Shown: piece after piece, positions 1-11,564 of the stretch
How the letters are laid out: each line of letters starts with the position of its first letter
How positions within the stretch are numbered: the stretch's first letter is position 1
NCBI RefSeq assembly: GCF_905404315.1
Contig: NC_066267.1
Coordinates: forward strand, 8,694,501 to 8,758,500
Length of the DNA stretch: 64,000 nt
Source of the DNA: Leptidea sinapis
Taxonomy: Eukaryota; Arthropoda; Insecta; Lepidoptera; Pieridae
Direction: 5' to 3'
Program-made: the position numbers and the translations under genes
The notes under the pieces: model-generated
The model's database searches: none
Told to the model about the DNA's origin: nothing
Seen by the model: only the letters and a program-made list of their open reading frames with translations

Positions 1-1276
1 GAACCGTGGCCTTTCACAGCTTGTGTCAGCGGTCAGCACAGTTCTTAAACTGCCTCTCCTTAGAAACAAGACAGTATAGACCAGTGCCGAAGCCTTTAAA
101 AATGATAAAAAGTGAAACAAAATAATAGCAGGATGAAACCCATTGGTAAAGGACGAGAATATAACAAAAATTAAGGGAAAAATAAATTACGGGCGATCTG
201 AGGTCGGGAAGTGGAAAGGGGGGGTGTTTTAGGGTAAAAAACGGTTTATCTCGATTTCCGGCAAAACTACAAGTCCTATGGCAAAGAGTTAATTGGCAAA
301 GTTGTAGGTAATAAAGAGATCTACAACTTTTGTAATTACACTTTTTTCACATAACCTCAAAATTTAGGTAAAAAATTAAAAAAACCAAGTTTTTGGTTTT
401 TTATTTATATCTTTTTCAAAAAAAATTTTTTTTCAACGAAATTTGGTGAAAGCTTACCTTATTATGTCCCAAATACACTGTAATTTATTTGATTTAAAAT
501 ATTTATTTTTTCGCCATATTTTAACTTAAAAAAAAGCACCCTAATTTTCAAATTTTCAATAATTCAACAAATTTCGAAATATCTACTTTCTGTGTCTAAT
601 ATATAAATTACAATTGTAAATGTTCGGAAAATTAAAGTCCAACAAAAGGCATTACATAAAGAATTCACCCCTGTTATTAAGTAGCAGCAGAAGACCTCTC
701 CCTCGCTTGAGACACGATACAAAATTTTTACCAAAATATTATGTCTAGTCTTACCAAATATTATGAAATACGAAAGAAATGACTTTTTGTCATTTCACGA
801 AACCAACCTTGGCATTTGGTCAAATCACTAGATTTGTTTCGAGAAATGATAAAATCGTGTTGTTATCTTAACATCTATTTATTTATCCACCACATCATAT
901 ACAATACAATTTTTTTAACCTAATGTTACAATTAGTAGTTCTAAAGTATACGACAATTAATGGTGAACATAAAAATTACAAAAAATACTCCCTAATTACT
1001 TCTGAAAAATAGAACTAATACTATCTAAGCTATAATAAAAAAAGAAAGTACAAATTATAACTTTAACTTATAAAAATAATGAAAAAAATGAAGACGAAAA
1101 AAAAAAGAAAAACTACTTATTTGACAAATGCAGATTGAGTACCAGCTAAGTGCTTAACAACACTTTCTTTAAACCTGACCAGCCCACCACCGAATATATC
1201 AAGTTCTGAATTGGTATCGTTTAACTTATTGTACTCGCGAACATCGTCCGTGATATGACCATTGACCATAAAGCAG
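1..1276. other. Intergenic, no gene seen
   Basis: AT-rich DNA with no convincing exon on either strand. Positions about 230-540 read like an old interspersed repeat (phrases such as tctcgatttccggcaaaac and gagatctacaacttttg), but no second copy occurs in this window, so its family is not known. Confidence 0.5.
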
Positions 1277-1278
1277 TT

Positions 1279-1499
1279 ATGTGTACCTAAGCATTATTGT
1301 GTTTCGGTCTGAAGGGCGCCGTAGCTAGTGAAATCACTGGGCAAATAAGACTTAACATCTTATCTCTCTCTATCTCATCTGAGCTCGTCTCAAGGTGACG
1401 AGCGCAAATTTTTGGGTTCTTCAATAATCCTGAGCGGTACTGCATAATGGGTAGGGCGTAGCAATTACCATCAGCTGAACGTCCTGCTCGTCTTTTTTC
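1279..1499 (+). repeat. Interspersed repeat family A, partial copy
   Basis: First of about ten copies of a roughly 300-bp repeat in this window. The full unit (best seen at 44066-44367, reverse strand) runs from ccagtgggaggctcctttg through tttcggtctgaagggcgcc and gtgaaattactgggcaaatg to a tail at tcagctgaacgtcctgctcg. It encodes no protein I recognise. This copy lacks the first 60 or so bases and the palindromic core is eroded. The class (SINE, MITE or LINE tail) is undetermined. Confidence 0.7.
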
Positions 1500-1515
1500 A
1501 ATTACTGTCATAAAA

Positions 1516-1970
1516 AAAGATACGAGTAAAGGTAGTAGACTTGTGGTGTATGTAGACTTATAGAATCATACTAAATACAAAAATTCAGAAATCTTCAGTT
1601 TTTAAAGAGGACAAAATCATACCTATCATAAAGGCTTACAATGATGTAATTCATAATATAACTAATATAATTCTAGGTTGTAATTACTAATTACATTGAC
1701 TGTCGCGGTCGGTGAGGTTGAGACGTAGTAAATACAGTTTTTTAATACAATATTAGAAATATTTAGGTATAAAACCGTATTCAAGTAGTCTACTAAAAGG
1801 TCCGAAAATGGAGACGGGAGACGGCTCGAGTCGTGACCGTTTGAAGTAGCTGAAAAGCATTATATATCACGCCCCACTAGCGACCAGGTGAATACGGGTT
1901 TCCAGATGTTTTCGCTCAGAAAAAGCGTACCTATTGAACTCTTCGCACTTCGAGGGTGACGAGAACGAAT
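1516..1970. other. Intergenic, nothing recognised
   Basis: No ORF, repeat pair or RNA-like fold could be supported here. Confidence 0.4.
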
Positions 1971-1974
1971 TTGG

Positions 1975-2108
1975 GATCATTTTTTAAATCCAAGATAGCC
2001 GCTGCACAAATTTATGATTTCAAAATATGGATATCGAAACCAAGGTTCTCGAGGATGCAGAGAACGAATTTGGGATTATTCTTGAAATCCAAGATGGCCG
2101 CCATGCAA
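1975..2108. repeat. Copy of the 99-bp repeat unit also found at 40430-40965
   Basis: Contains one and a half units with the phrases aaatccaagatggccgc, tttatgatttcaa, atggatatcg, aaggttctcgagg and gcagagaacgaatttggga. The same unit occurs in tandem and inverted near 40.5 kb. No protein function is evident. Confidence 0.65.
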
Positions 2109-2111
2109 TTT

Positions 2112-2617
2112 TTTTAAATGGAAAAGGAGGACAAACGAGCGTACGGGTCAACTGGTGTTAAGTGATCACCGCCACATTCTCTAGCAACACCAGAGGAATC
2201 ACAGGAGGGTTGCCGGCCTTTAAGGAAGGCGTACGCGCTTTTTTTGAAGGTACCCATGTCGTATCGTCCCGGAAACACCGCACATTCATTCCACAGCTTT
2301 CTTGTAAGTGGAAGAAAGTTTCTTGAAAACCGCATTGTGGAGGACCGCACATCCAGATGGTGGGGATGATATCTTAACTTGTGGCGTTTCGTGCGAAGGT
2401 GGAATTCGGCGGAAGGAATCAGCTGAAACAGCTCTTCGGAACACTCCCCGTGATAAATGCACACAGTGTAGAGGCACACAATGAAGCGATGTCTCTACGC
2501 AACGCCAAGTGATCGAGCCGGTCACAGAGCACTGGGTCCCCGACAATTCGAGATGCTCTGCCTTGCACGCGGTCAAATGGATCGAGCTGATACTGGGGTG
2601 CGCCAGACCAGAGATTT
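2112..2617 (-). mobile_element. 3' fragment of a CR1/jockey-like LINE (copy 1)
   Basis: On the minus strand this reads the C-terminal end of a non-LTR retrotransposon reverse transcriptase: a stretch like VQRKAEHLELSGTQCSV in one frame, then GECSEELFQLIPSAEFH, then MGTFKKSAYAFLKGRQ, then a 3' tail. Frames shift several times, so it is dead. The 5' part is missing, as is usual for LINE insertions. It lies head to tail with a second copy of the same family just to the right. Confidence 0.75.
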
Positions 2618-2629
2618 TTTTATGGAATA

Positions 2630-4165
2630 AAAGGACAAACGAGCGTACGGGTCACCTGGTGTTAAGAAATTACCGCCGCCCACATTCTCTTGCAACACCA
2701 GAGGAATCACAAGAGCGTTGCCGGCTTTTAAGCAAGGTGTATTCAGTAGTGATCCAGCCGTTCACAAAGCACTGGGTCCCCGACAATTCGAGCTTCTCTG
2801 CGTTGCACGCGGTCAAATGGATCGAGCTGATACCGGGGTGCGCCAGACGAGAGATGACAGCAATACTTCATGTGTGGCCGGACCAGCGCCTTGTAGAGCG
2901 TTAGAATGTGGGCCAGCTTGAAGAATTGCCGTGCTCTAGTAATGACCCCCAGCTTCTTCGAAGCCAATTTGGCTTTGCCCTCCAGATGGCCACGGAATTG
3001 GCAATCGCTCGAGATTTCGAGACCCAGTATTCCGATACTAGGCGAGGCTTTAAGGGAAGTGTTGTCGAAGAGCGGTGATACGGCAAATGGGGTTTATTTA
3101 GTGGTAAACACGCAAACTTGAGTCTTCTGGGGCTTAAATTGGACAAGGTTCAATTTACCCCATTCCGCTACCTTCTCAAGAGAGGACTCGATAGAAGAAA
3201 CAATTTTCTCCCGGTACTGGTCGACGATTTCCCGAGAGGGACCTGCATGGCCCGTGTATACGGCATCGCTCGTGATGTCGTCTGCATAGCAATATATGTT
3301 GGAGGTGTCCAACATATCATTGATATGCAAAAGAAACAGTGTGGGCAATAGCATACAGCCTTGGGACACTCCAGCGTTCACGGGCTTGGGATTCGAGCAA
3401 TAACCGTTGATAACGACTTGTATGCTGCACCCAGTGAGAAAGCTGGAGGTCCACTTGCATAAGCTCTCGGTAAGCCCAAATGATAGAAGTTTAGCGAGAA
3501 GCGCCTCGTGCTATACACGATCAAAGGCCTTCGCTATATCCAGGCTAATTGCCAGGCCTTCTCCCTTGCTTTCGATAGCCGCCGCCCATCTATGTGTTAG
3601 GTATACCAGAAGATCACCTGCCTATCGATCATGGCCAACACCGTACTGGCGGTCGTTGACCAACTGGAGACCATCTAGGTATACCAAGAGCTGATGGCTA
3701 AATATGCTCTCCACGATTTTGGGGAGCAGGGAGGTAATAGCTATAGGCCTGTAGTTTGCCGAATACGGACTGTCTACTTTTTTTTGGATCGGAGTGCCGG
3801 AATAAACGCGTTAGCACCAGCGTCAACTCAGGGGCACACGTTCTAAGCACGATTGGAGAAATGCCATCCGGCCCGATCGATCTGACGTCCAATGAAAACA
3901 GAATTCGCCTAACAGTTTTCTGTCGGAACTGTACTTCAGGCATAGCTCTGACACCGCGGGATGGTCAGTGGTGTTTTTCCATTGTCGTCAAGAGTCGAGT
4001 TGGAGGCAAAAAGAGCGCACAGGGGATTGGCTTTCTCTTTTGCCGCTTAGGCCAGGGTGTCATTCCCCGTCTGCAACGGCGGCGGAGACGGCTGGCTGAA
4101 GTTACCAAGAGCAGCTTTCGACAATGACCACAACTTGCGTGTTCCGGTCGGGCAACTGGAAAGCT
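2630..4165 (-). pseudogene. Decayed CR1/jockey-like LINE reverse transcriptase (copy 2)
   Basis: Read on the minus strand from about 4165 down to 2630. Recognisable RT blocks in order: VRRILFSLDVRSIGPDGISP near 3900, an RT centre with VSQGCMLLPTLFLLHINDML and the catalytic YADD (CYADDITSDAVY, about 3290-3260), KLNLVQFKPQKTQVC near 3110, and LYKALVRPHMKYCCHLSSGA near 2880. The copy then jumps at about 2750 from the DPVLCERLDH region straight to its 3' tail, so part of the C-terminus is deleted. Many stops and frameshifts show it is inactive. The same family recurs at 14.1, 19.9, 20.8, 21.2, 44.5, 46.8, 49.7, 51.8, 56.9 and 58.3-59.1 kb. Confidence 0.8.
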
Positions 4166-4169
4166 GCTT

Positions 4170-5106
4170 TTTTAATTTTTATTAGCAAACGCAACATATT
4201 CATATGATATTATCAAATAAAATTCAACCAGCAGTGTGCTAAAAGTTAGGTTTGTTTCGGTTTTCATTCGATTTATTTGCCTATATATATGAGAAGTGAA
4301 ATTGCTTATTTGTGCACGATATAGGCTGCACATAATCGATTTTTGTGCACAAGTGCACAAAAGTATCTACTCATAAATGTATCTATATTATGGCAAAGAA
4401 AATGAGCCATACAGCGAAACACAATAAAAAGTTCAGAGATAGAATTTGTTATTTTTTAATATTTACTTTAATTTATTTGCCTCGTGTGATTTTTAAGACA
4501 TAAAACATATAACATAAAATTTAAATTTAAATACGGTAGGTTATTTAATTAATTAAAAAAATATATATATTACCAAATTAATTCAATAGTAGGCTGTATA
4601 GGTCGGGAGCCCAAGACTAATATCAATGTCGTAAGATTAAAAAAAAAAGTGGCGGGAAACAGGTCTTGTTTTTTCGTGCGTTTATTAATTTCTTCAAATT
4701 TTGCTAAAATTGTTAAAATGTCCATGTTATACTACTGTTTTATTTCCTCGCAATTGAAATGAAAAGCAGAGTTTATAACTCGTCCACAAAACCTTTTTAT
4801 CTAAAAATGGTTCGTTTTGTGCACTCGTTGTAAAATCTACTATTACCACATAATTCGCTACGGGATTCTAAGTTTAAACCTTCATATTTATTCACAGCTA
4901 TTTTGTGCCTACAAGCAGCATAATACGGCTCAACGCTTCGTGAGAAAAACCTGTAGAAATTGATAATTTGATAGTACATACCACTACTAGTCTAAGGTAT
5001 ACGTGAATAATATAAGTATTTTATATTTATTTCTACTATATTCTCAAATTATTTGTTTAAAAGGGGAAATTTTAATAATGTAGGTACTAGGTTAGAATCA
5101 CATTTT
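4170..5106. other. Intergenic, nothing recognised
   Basis: AT-rich sequence without supported exons, RNA genes or repeat partners. Confidence 0.4.
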
Positions 5107-5107
5107 A

Positions 5108-5288
5108 ATCCAAATGATTTGAGTTTTCTTTAATGTTAATTCCGCCAATATTTGTCTTTAAACAATTCGACATGTGTTTCGCCTCTACACGAGGCATCCT
5201 CAGGACGTGTTGTCTCGCCAAAATCTGGCACGGTATTTAGACAAATATTGGCGGAATGAACACTAAAGAAAACTCAAATCATTTGGAT
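5108..5288. mobile_element. Foldback element with 50-bp arms around a hammerhead-like motif
   Basis: Left arm 5108-5157 and right arm 5239-5288 are near-perfect reverse complements (for example ttccgccaatatttgtct against agacaaatattggcggaa). The 81-bp loop holds the hammerhead-like motif listed separately. A second, related copy sits at 48008-48241. The layout resembles the inverted pLTR ends of Penelope-like elements, but no protein is encoded, so the assignment is an inference. Confidence 0.7.
5160..5214 (-). ncRNA. Hammerhead-ribozyme-like motif, type 1
   Basis: On the minus strand the order is: stem I strand, CTGAGGA (5203-5197; fits CUGANGA), one extra base, stem II GCCTC-GTGTA-GAGGC, GAAA, a short near-palindromic stem III, and the cleavage-type triplet GTC (5171-5169). 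Hammerhead ribozymes are known from Penelope-like elements. Departures from consensus: one extra nucleotide before stem II and one mismatch in stem III. The better copy is at 48091-48146. Activity is not shown by sequence alone. Confidence 0.5.
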
Positions 5289-5289
5289 A

Positions 5290-6340
5290 ATTATGGATTT
5301 CCGCAAAGTAATGCCTACTTCAATAAATCACTTTTTAAGCAAATCAATCAAATCAAAATTATTACCTAGATGTAAGTTCTCTTTTACCACAATAAACAGA
5401 ACTTTTGAAGATACCACAAGAGTGAGTACTACGTAAAAATGGTGGTAACAAGTATCACCAACCAATGAAAAAAATATATACGCTCCAGTACAGTAGCTAT
5501 ATATTATAATCAATGTTTCTGAGACCCTTCACTGCGCCTTCGTAGTAAAAACGGAGGTTTTTACTTCTCTATGTATACATAAACAGAACTGCGTTCTTAT
5601 AAGTAAGCAATTATTGGTAAACAGTGAATACGACCTTGATCTATTGGAGAAAATTCGTCAGTTTTGTAATTTATTGTACACCAATACTATTTTAACATGA
5701 TATAGTTTTTTAAAGAAAATTGTATTATATTTGTAATAAATTAATATCATTATATTAATATTGAATTCAAACTAGGGCGATCTTGTGTGAGAGAGGTAAC
5801 CTAGTTCTGTTCGATTCCTCGAGGCCATTGGCGCGGTCCGCAACCTTAAGATATTTAGCCTCTCAGAGTGATCAAATTAAAGACTTCATACTTAAGTGAA
5901 ATAACGGCTTAGTTTTTAGCGTCGTACTATACTGGTACCCACACAATGCTGATTTTCAGAAGTCGATGGCGAAATAATATTTCTTTTTATCTTCTCTTGC
6001 GAGACAAAAAAGTGATTCTTTTCTGTTCCTTTTGTCTTATTATGCTTACTACGCGACTAAGTCGGGTAACAGGATTCCAGAAACTATACAAAGTTTTAAA
6101 AGAATTGTAAGTAATGAAGCAAGACACACCGTGTTCAAACCATTATCAATGTAATGTAATTTTATATCATATCTTCAGAGTCATAATATCGTCGAATGCT
6201 CGGATATTATTACTTTTAAAACGTAATATAAACATATAACGTTGAATTAAAACATTAAATTTGAATATAAGTTACTAAAAGTATTTAAACAGTTTTCGCT
6301 AAATCTTCACTCACAAGCTCAAAAATGTTTAAGGAATTTA
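5290..6340. other. Intergenic, nothing recognised
   Basis: No coding exon or repeat partner seen. A GC-richer patch at about 5775-5850 has no recognisable family. Confidence 0.4.
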
Positions 6341-6344
6341 CCGT

Positions 6345-6640
6345 TGGAGGCACGTTTGCACAGAATGCCGGCTAGATTATAGGTACCACAACGGCGCCTA
6401 TTTCTGCCGTGAAGCAGTAATGTGTAAACTTTACTGTTTCGGTCTGAAGGGCGCCATAGCTAGGGAAATTACTGGGCAAATGAGACTTAACATCTTACGT
6501 CTCAAGGTGACGAACGCAACTGTAATGCCGCTCAGAATTTTTGGGTTTTTCAAGAATCCTCAGCGGCACTGCATTGTAATGGGCCGGGGCGTTTCAATTA
6601 CCATCAGCTGAACGTTCTGCTCGTCTGGTCCCTTATTTTC
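6345..6640 (+). repeat. Interspersed repeat family A, near-complete copy
   Basis: Covers almost the whole unit from the ggaggcacgtttgcacaga head to the gctcgtctggtcccttattt tail. The stretch between cttaacatctt and gtctcaaggtgacg is intact, but one arm of the palindromic core (the gtgccgctcag side) is partly lost. Confidence 0.75.
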
Positions 6641-6659
6641 TCTAAAATAAACTGTTTCG

Positions 6660-8190
6660 CAGCCATAACGTTTTTCCTTGTTGAATTGGTAAAAAAATAA
6701 CCCACAAAATTTTTTGGTACCTTTATTGATAATAATATCTGATACACAAAGACATTAAAATTACATAACTGACATTTTACCAAATACGAGTCTAAATACG
6801 CTACATTCTCGTAGAATAGACATCAAAGCTAAAATATCTAGATATTAAATACACTACATGACTAAAAAGTGCAAATTTGTGAATATTTTACGTCGGGGCA
6901 AAAATCTCCTCATATTTGAAAAGAAAAAGTTAGGTTGCTATAAGTTTTACGTTTGTTAGCCTGTCTATTTTGTATTTCTCCGAGGTTCTTACGGTTTTAT
7001 AGAACGTCATTGAATGCAATGTTAGACTACATCTCTAGAGATTTTGACGATAAATATGCAGTTTTGTGTTGACCATGTTAGTGCCTTTTATAATAAATTT
7101 GTGGTGGTACAACTGAATGTGTACTAAATTAAAGGTCCCAAAAGGGCTAGAGAAATGTCAATAATCGTGTGGTTTGTGTTTTAATCAATCTGGTTAGTGG
7201 TGGTATAGTTATATTTATAAAACAATCAGAACTTGATCTATAATGTATAATGAATAACTTCATGAAGACAGCAAATTCAATGAGACATGTTATAACTCGT
7301 ATAGAGGTATAAACCACGCGCGTTGATATGGGACAGGCCGCCATGTTTTTGACGTCAGGTTAGAAATGACCAATCAAAAGTACCGCAGCAATCTGACGAA
7401 TCCCTGCTGACGTCACACAGACGTTATGACGCTTAACAATCATTAAAAAAATATGACACGACACAGACGATGATACACAAAACTACCAACAATTCATTCA
7501 TTTTGCTGCTGCAAATAGAAAAACTTCTTGTTTAGGAATAATAATAGTCTAGATTTAGTCCAAAAACCAACATGTACTTAAGTAAATATTGAAATACCCA
7601 CAAATTTGTACGATTTAAAGATACTAAGCAAAAACATTGAAGCTACACACAGAATTTGAGATATTTACTCTAGATTCTAACTAGCCTTACACATCAAAGG
7701 GGAAGTTTAAAGTACTTTTCCATCACCCAAATCTTCACTCGCTTAACAAAACTATTAATTATAGTAATGTGTATATTAGGAATGTTAAGATTCCTGTAGT
7801 TAATAACATCTTAGCAATGTGCCAAATCAATGTTATTGTGTAATTAATAGAAAAAAGTTTATTAAAAATCAACTTGAATTAGATTAAAAATAAGAATATT
7901 AAATATAAAATGTAACAAAAAATAAAACAATATGTTAAATTAACAAAATAATATAAAGATTGCTTTTTTTAAGGAAACATCTCATTTCCAGGTTAAACAT
8001 TTATAAACAGAGTACATATTTTACAGACGAATACGCATAGAAATCTAAATAAGAAGGGAATAGACGTGACATAGGCATAGTAAACAAATCGCCTTACCGC
8101 CGGATGTGAACTTTAGATCACCAGCGAATAAGTAGTGATTTAGTTTTAATCGTAACGGCTTACGTGAAACAACGCGTAAATATGGTGTAT
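6660..8190. other. Intergenic, nothing recognised
   Basis: No exon supported. Two TGACGTCA/TGACGTCAC-type octamers occur near 7350 and 7409 in a locally GC-richer stretch; they match a CRE core, but no linked transcript is visible. Confidence 0.35.
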
Positions 8191-8194
8191 TTCA

Positions 8195-8423
8195 GGAAGT
8201 TCAGCTGAACGTAATTGATGCGCCCTGTCCATAACAATGTAGTGCCGCTCACGATTCTCGAGAAACTGAAAAATTCTTGACGACACTACAATTGCTCTCG
8301 TCACCTTGAAACACATAAGACGTTAAGTCTCATTTGCCCAGTAATTTCACAAGCTACGGAGCCATTGTGGTACCCATAATCTAGCCGGTATCCTGTGCAA
8401 AGGAGCCTCCCACTGGTAATAAG
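8195..8423 (-). repeat. Interspersed repeat family A, reverse copy
   Basis: Runs from the tail side (gaagttcagctgaacg) to the head (aaaggagcctcccactgg). Both arms of the internal palindrome are present around 8250-8290, and a short internal deletion removes part of the tttcggtctgaag region. Confidence 0.75.
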
Positions 8424-8555
8424 TAAGTAAGGTATAACAAAACTTCCGCAACCTGCAACTATATCAATAAAATTACTATATTCCATCGATACAACTTTTT
8501 TTTAATTAAATTGCAAAATTTTCTACAAATTCAATTTGCAACTAAAATTTATGAA

Positions 8556-8636
8556 CGACGTGGGATTCGAACCCGCCACCTCTTGGCTTTCATCCGAGCG
8601 CTCTTACTAACTGAGCCAACCGTTCGAGTTACGCAA
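8556..8636 (-). repeat. tRNA-like head of a SINE
   Basis: On the minus strand it contains a box A-like stretch (TGGCTCAGTTAGTAAGAGCG) and a box B-like stretch (GGGTTCGAATCCCAC), about 35 bases apart, matching the internal RNA polymerase III promoter of tRNA genes. The acceptor ends GAACG/CGTTC pair. It continues into AT-rich sequence shared with the partial copy at 24318-24365, so it is better read as a tRNA-derived SINE than a working tRNA. Confidence 0.6.
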
Positions 8637-8639
8637 CGT

Positions 8640-9262
8640 TCGTAAATCAATAAAATATATTTGTATATACCAATAAAATACCAAAAAATTTGTAGATCTC
8701 CATCTACAATTTTGGTACAAAATTAATTTGAATATTTAATCCCAAGAAGTGAGGGATATCAATTTGAAAATAACGAATTCCTAAATAAAATTTATGGCAT
8801 ATTTTTTTACAGATATTTTTAATTTATTCATCTTTCTCAATACAGAAATAATAGCAATGTCTATTATAATTACCTTCTTATTTAGATTTCTGTGTCTACT
8901 TAAATAACGTAATTCCTACTGGAATAAGAAAGCCGAATTGAAAAGCGCTTACCAAATTATTTAAAATCAGCCACGAACTTGCAATAAATAATCAATTACT
9001 GTACTATCAATAAATACAACAATATTAAAAACGAAATTATTTGTTAATATTACTAAAAAGAATTAATATAAGTTAAAGATACCTACTTAAATTAAATTAA
9101 TTTATTTACAACAATAAAATAAATAGTATGTCTAAAGATGGGATTTCAATGAAGAGTTTTGTTGGTTGTTTCACGTGACTTTTAAATGATTTAACAGACA
9201 ACATAATAATACAGTCATAAAGCGATTAGCGTAAGTTTATAATTAGATTTAAAACTTATTCG
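8640..9262. other. Intergenic, nothing recognised
   Basis: AT-rich DNA, no supported exon or repeat. Confidence 0.4.
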
Positions 9263-9508
9263 TCCTTACAAATAAAATTGGCATAAAGTTATAACTAATC
9301 ACAAACCAAGAAAATGCAAAATTTTGCTTACGATTGGTTTATTCGGACGTATAACGTTTCCCGCGTTTATTTGCAAGGCTGCTTGTCATTCAGAGAAGAT
9401 TCAGAATTATCATTGTGTTGACAGTGTTGTCAACGATATTGTAAACATTTTGCATATTCTTTGTTTATGCTTAGTTATAACTTTATACCAAGTTTATTCG
9501 TAAGGCCG
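9263..9508. mobile_element. Long-TIR MITE, copy 1
   Basis: Both ends are inverted copies: ccttacaaataaaattggc at the left and the reverse complement of gccaagtttatt...aaggcc at the right, continuing inward for about 65 bp through aaaatgcaaaat. The centre includes cgtttcccgcgtttatttgc and cagccttgcaa-type sequence. A second copy lies at 39345-39609 with the same ends. No transposase is encoded; the superfamily is not clear. Confidence 0.7.
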
Positions 9509-9659
9509 ATTGTATTTATATCCAGTTTAGAGAAAGATGTTTCGCATGAAGAAACTTGTACATGAATAAAACTACGGTATTCTTAAACTATTAATTACCA
9601 TCCATATATTTTCAAATTGTAGTAAGCGTCATCTAGTGAAGTGAGATCTTCAAAATAAA

Positions 9660-10345
9660 TATAACACGCGCAACTTGCATTGACAAACTTCACATATTGT
9701 TGTGCGCAACGTCTACTTAGTAGCTTCACAGCTCGAAATATTCATTTATTTTTTAAATTTTATTATTCTATTGACTAACATCATACGCGTAACTTGCATT
9801 TACCAACTTCACACTGCAATACATAGATACGCGCAACTTGCATTAACCAGCTTCAAACTGCAATACATAGATACGCGCAACTTGCATTAACCAACTTCAC
9901 ACTGCATTATATAGATACGCGCAACTTGCATTTACCAACTTCACACTGCATTACATAGATACGCGCAACTTGCATTTACCAACTTCACACTGCATTACAT
10001 AGATACGCGCAACTTGCATTAACCAACTTCACACTGCATTACATAGATACGCGCAACTTGCATTAACCAACTTCACACTGCATTACATAGATACGCGCAA
10101 CTTGCATTTACCAACTTCACACTGCATTACATACATACGTGCAACTTGCATTAAAAAGCTTCACACTGCATTACATAGATACGCGCAACTTGCATTTACC
10201 AACTTCACACTGCATTACATAGATACGCGCAACTTGCATTAACCAACTTCACACTGCATTACATAGATACGCGCAACTTGCATTAACCAACTTCACACTG
10301 CATTACATAGATACACGCAACTTGCATTAACAAACTTTATAGTGC
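9660..10345. repeat. 44-bp minisatellite, about 13 copies
   Basis: The core array 9784-10345 repeats atacgcgcaacttgcatt plus accaacttcacactgcatta at an exact 44-bp period (for example acgcgcaact at 9961 and 10005). Copies differ by a few substitutions (ttta or ttaa after gcat; gtgc for gcgc near 10138). A diverged half-copy at 9660-9700 and a non-repeat gap precede the array. The period is not a multiple of three and no protein is implied. Confidence 0.9.
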
Positions 10346-10574
10346 GGAATATTGATCGCACAGCTTCCATTTACATTTAAATTATCATTACTTTCATTCA
10401 CCCAATCAATTTTAAGAATACGGCATTTTACAGACTAACATTAAACATTTACCTGGAATCTAGGTTGACTAGGTATCGTCACAGAATTGTAACTTAATTT
10501 AAAAGATACTTTATAATTATATTTGTGCCGCTGCCCACCTTCGAAAGAAGAAATTTATACTTTAAAATTATGAA

Positions 10575-10870
10575 AACTTTCGTGAGACATTGTTAAATTA
10601 TTTATTAATACGGCTTTACTCACGATTTATCGGTGTGGGTACTATGATTATAGTGCCGATGATCACGTAGTGGACATTGTGAGTACATTTTGTGCACCCG
10701 TGGACACCAATAATGATAAAGTGTCAGTGATACCGTGCTCGTCATCAACCGCGCACTACGAGCACAAGTCCGATGTAAGAGACGGGACGTTATCGCGAAC
10801 CCACTGCTTATTATGAAGGACCTCCGAATGGTCCGAAACTAGTCGGTAACCACACCGAAAAACCATATTA
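10575..10870 (+). mobile_element. Penelope-like element fragment (pLTR region)
   Basis: Begins cgtgagacattgttaaatta and ttactcacgatttatcggtg and ends with a reverse-oriented version of the same (cggtaaccacaccg ... ttaataaataaa), as at 53948-54682. The inside has the stretch with gtgcacccgtggacacc found in that element, but no protein frame survives. Confidence 0.65.
10806..10851 (+). ncRNA. Hammerhead-like motif, type 2, eroded core
   Basis: Stem II GGACC-loop-GGTCC, GAAA, palindromic stem III ACTAGT and the GTC triplet followed by GG are intact. The CUGAUGA element has decayed to TTATTATGA, so this copy is expected to be inactive. Compare 59341-59386. Confidence 0.45.
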
Positions 10871-11560
10871 ATAAATAAATATATACTTCTGTTTGCTGAG
10901 ATTAAAATGTTTGACAATACATACAGTTTTCTATTTTAGAATCAGTAGTGTTGTTGGAAATAAGAAGAATTTCAAACAATGACCCATCACTCCTTGTATC
11001 TCTGATTATATTTGTCTCTAAGGCCGAGTACAGATATAACGAACGAAGGCAAACTAATTAAGAAGCAAAAGAGAAACAGTATGCGTCACGAGGCGAGTAA
11101 AAGAGAAGGAGTTTCGTTCGCTGTATGTAGACAAGGTCTAACACAGGTGGAGACAGCATCCCAGACTATCATAATGTAAGAGAAGTACATAGAAAACATA
11201 CCTATTAGCTTCACAATCCTCATACTTCTTAAAACACATGAATATTTAACATTGAAACAATGACTGGACATTATAACACATTTATCATACGTAATACTTA
11301 CAACACACAACCATGAATCGTTAAAAACATTCTAAAGTGAAATTTTAAACCAAATCATTTTTTTTAGATTAAAGCTCAGATATTTTAACTTCGTTATGTA
11401 GCTATGATATCCCTGAACCATTTTAGGGTTAATTGAGTGATAATAGTAACCCTGATAGAATTACTTCATTCTCTATGTCTGTTAAAACCATTCCACTTAG
11501 AAACGCATGAAGGTAATAAAAGCTGATGATTAACAAAAAACTGCACCTAAACATTGAGTT
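10871..11560. other. Intergenic, nothing recognised
   Basis: No supported exon; one ORF of about 75 codons on the minus strand (11086-11310) shows no family features. Confidence 0.4.
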
Positions 11561-11564
11561 ACAT

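Noticed and set aside
7340..7420. CRE-like sites as a promoter
   Set aside because: Two octamers without any nearby exon are not enough.
8556..8636. A functional tRNA gene
   Set aside because: Boxes A and B are present, but the anticodon arm is not convincing and the flank is shared with another SINE-like copy.
9784..10345. CRISPR array
   Set aside because: Units are adjacent with no unique spacers, and the genome is an insect's.
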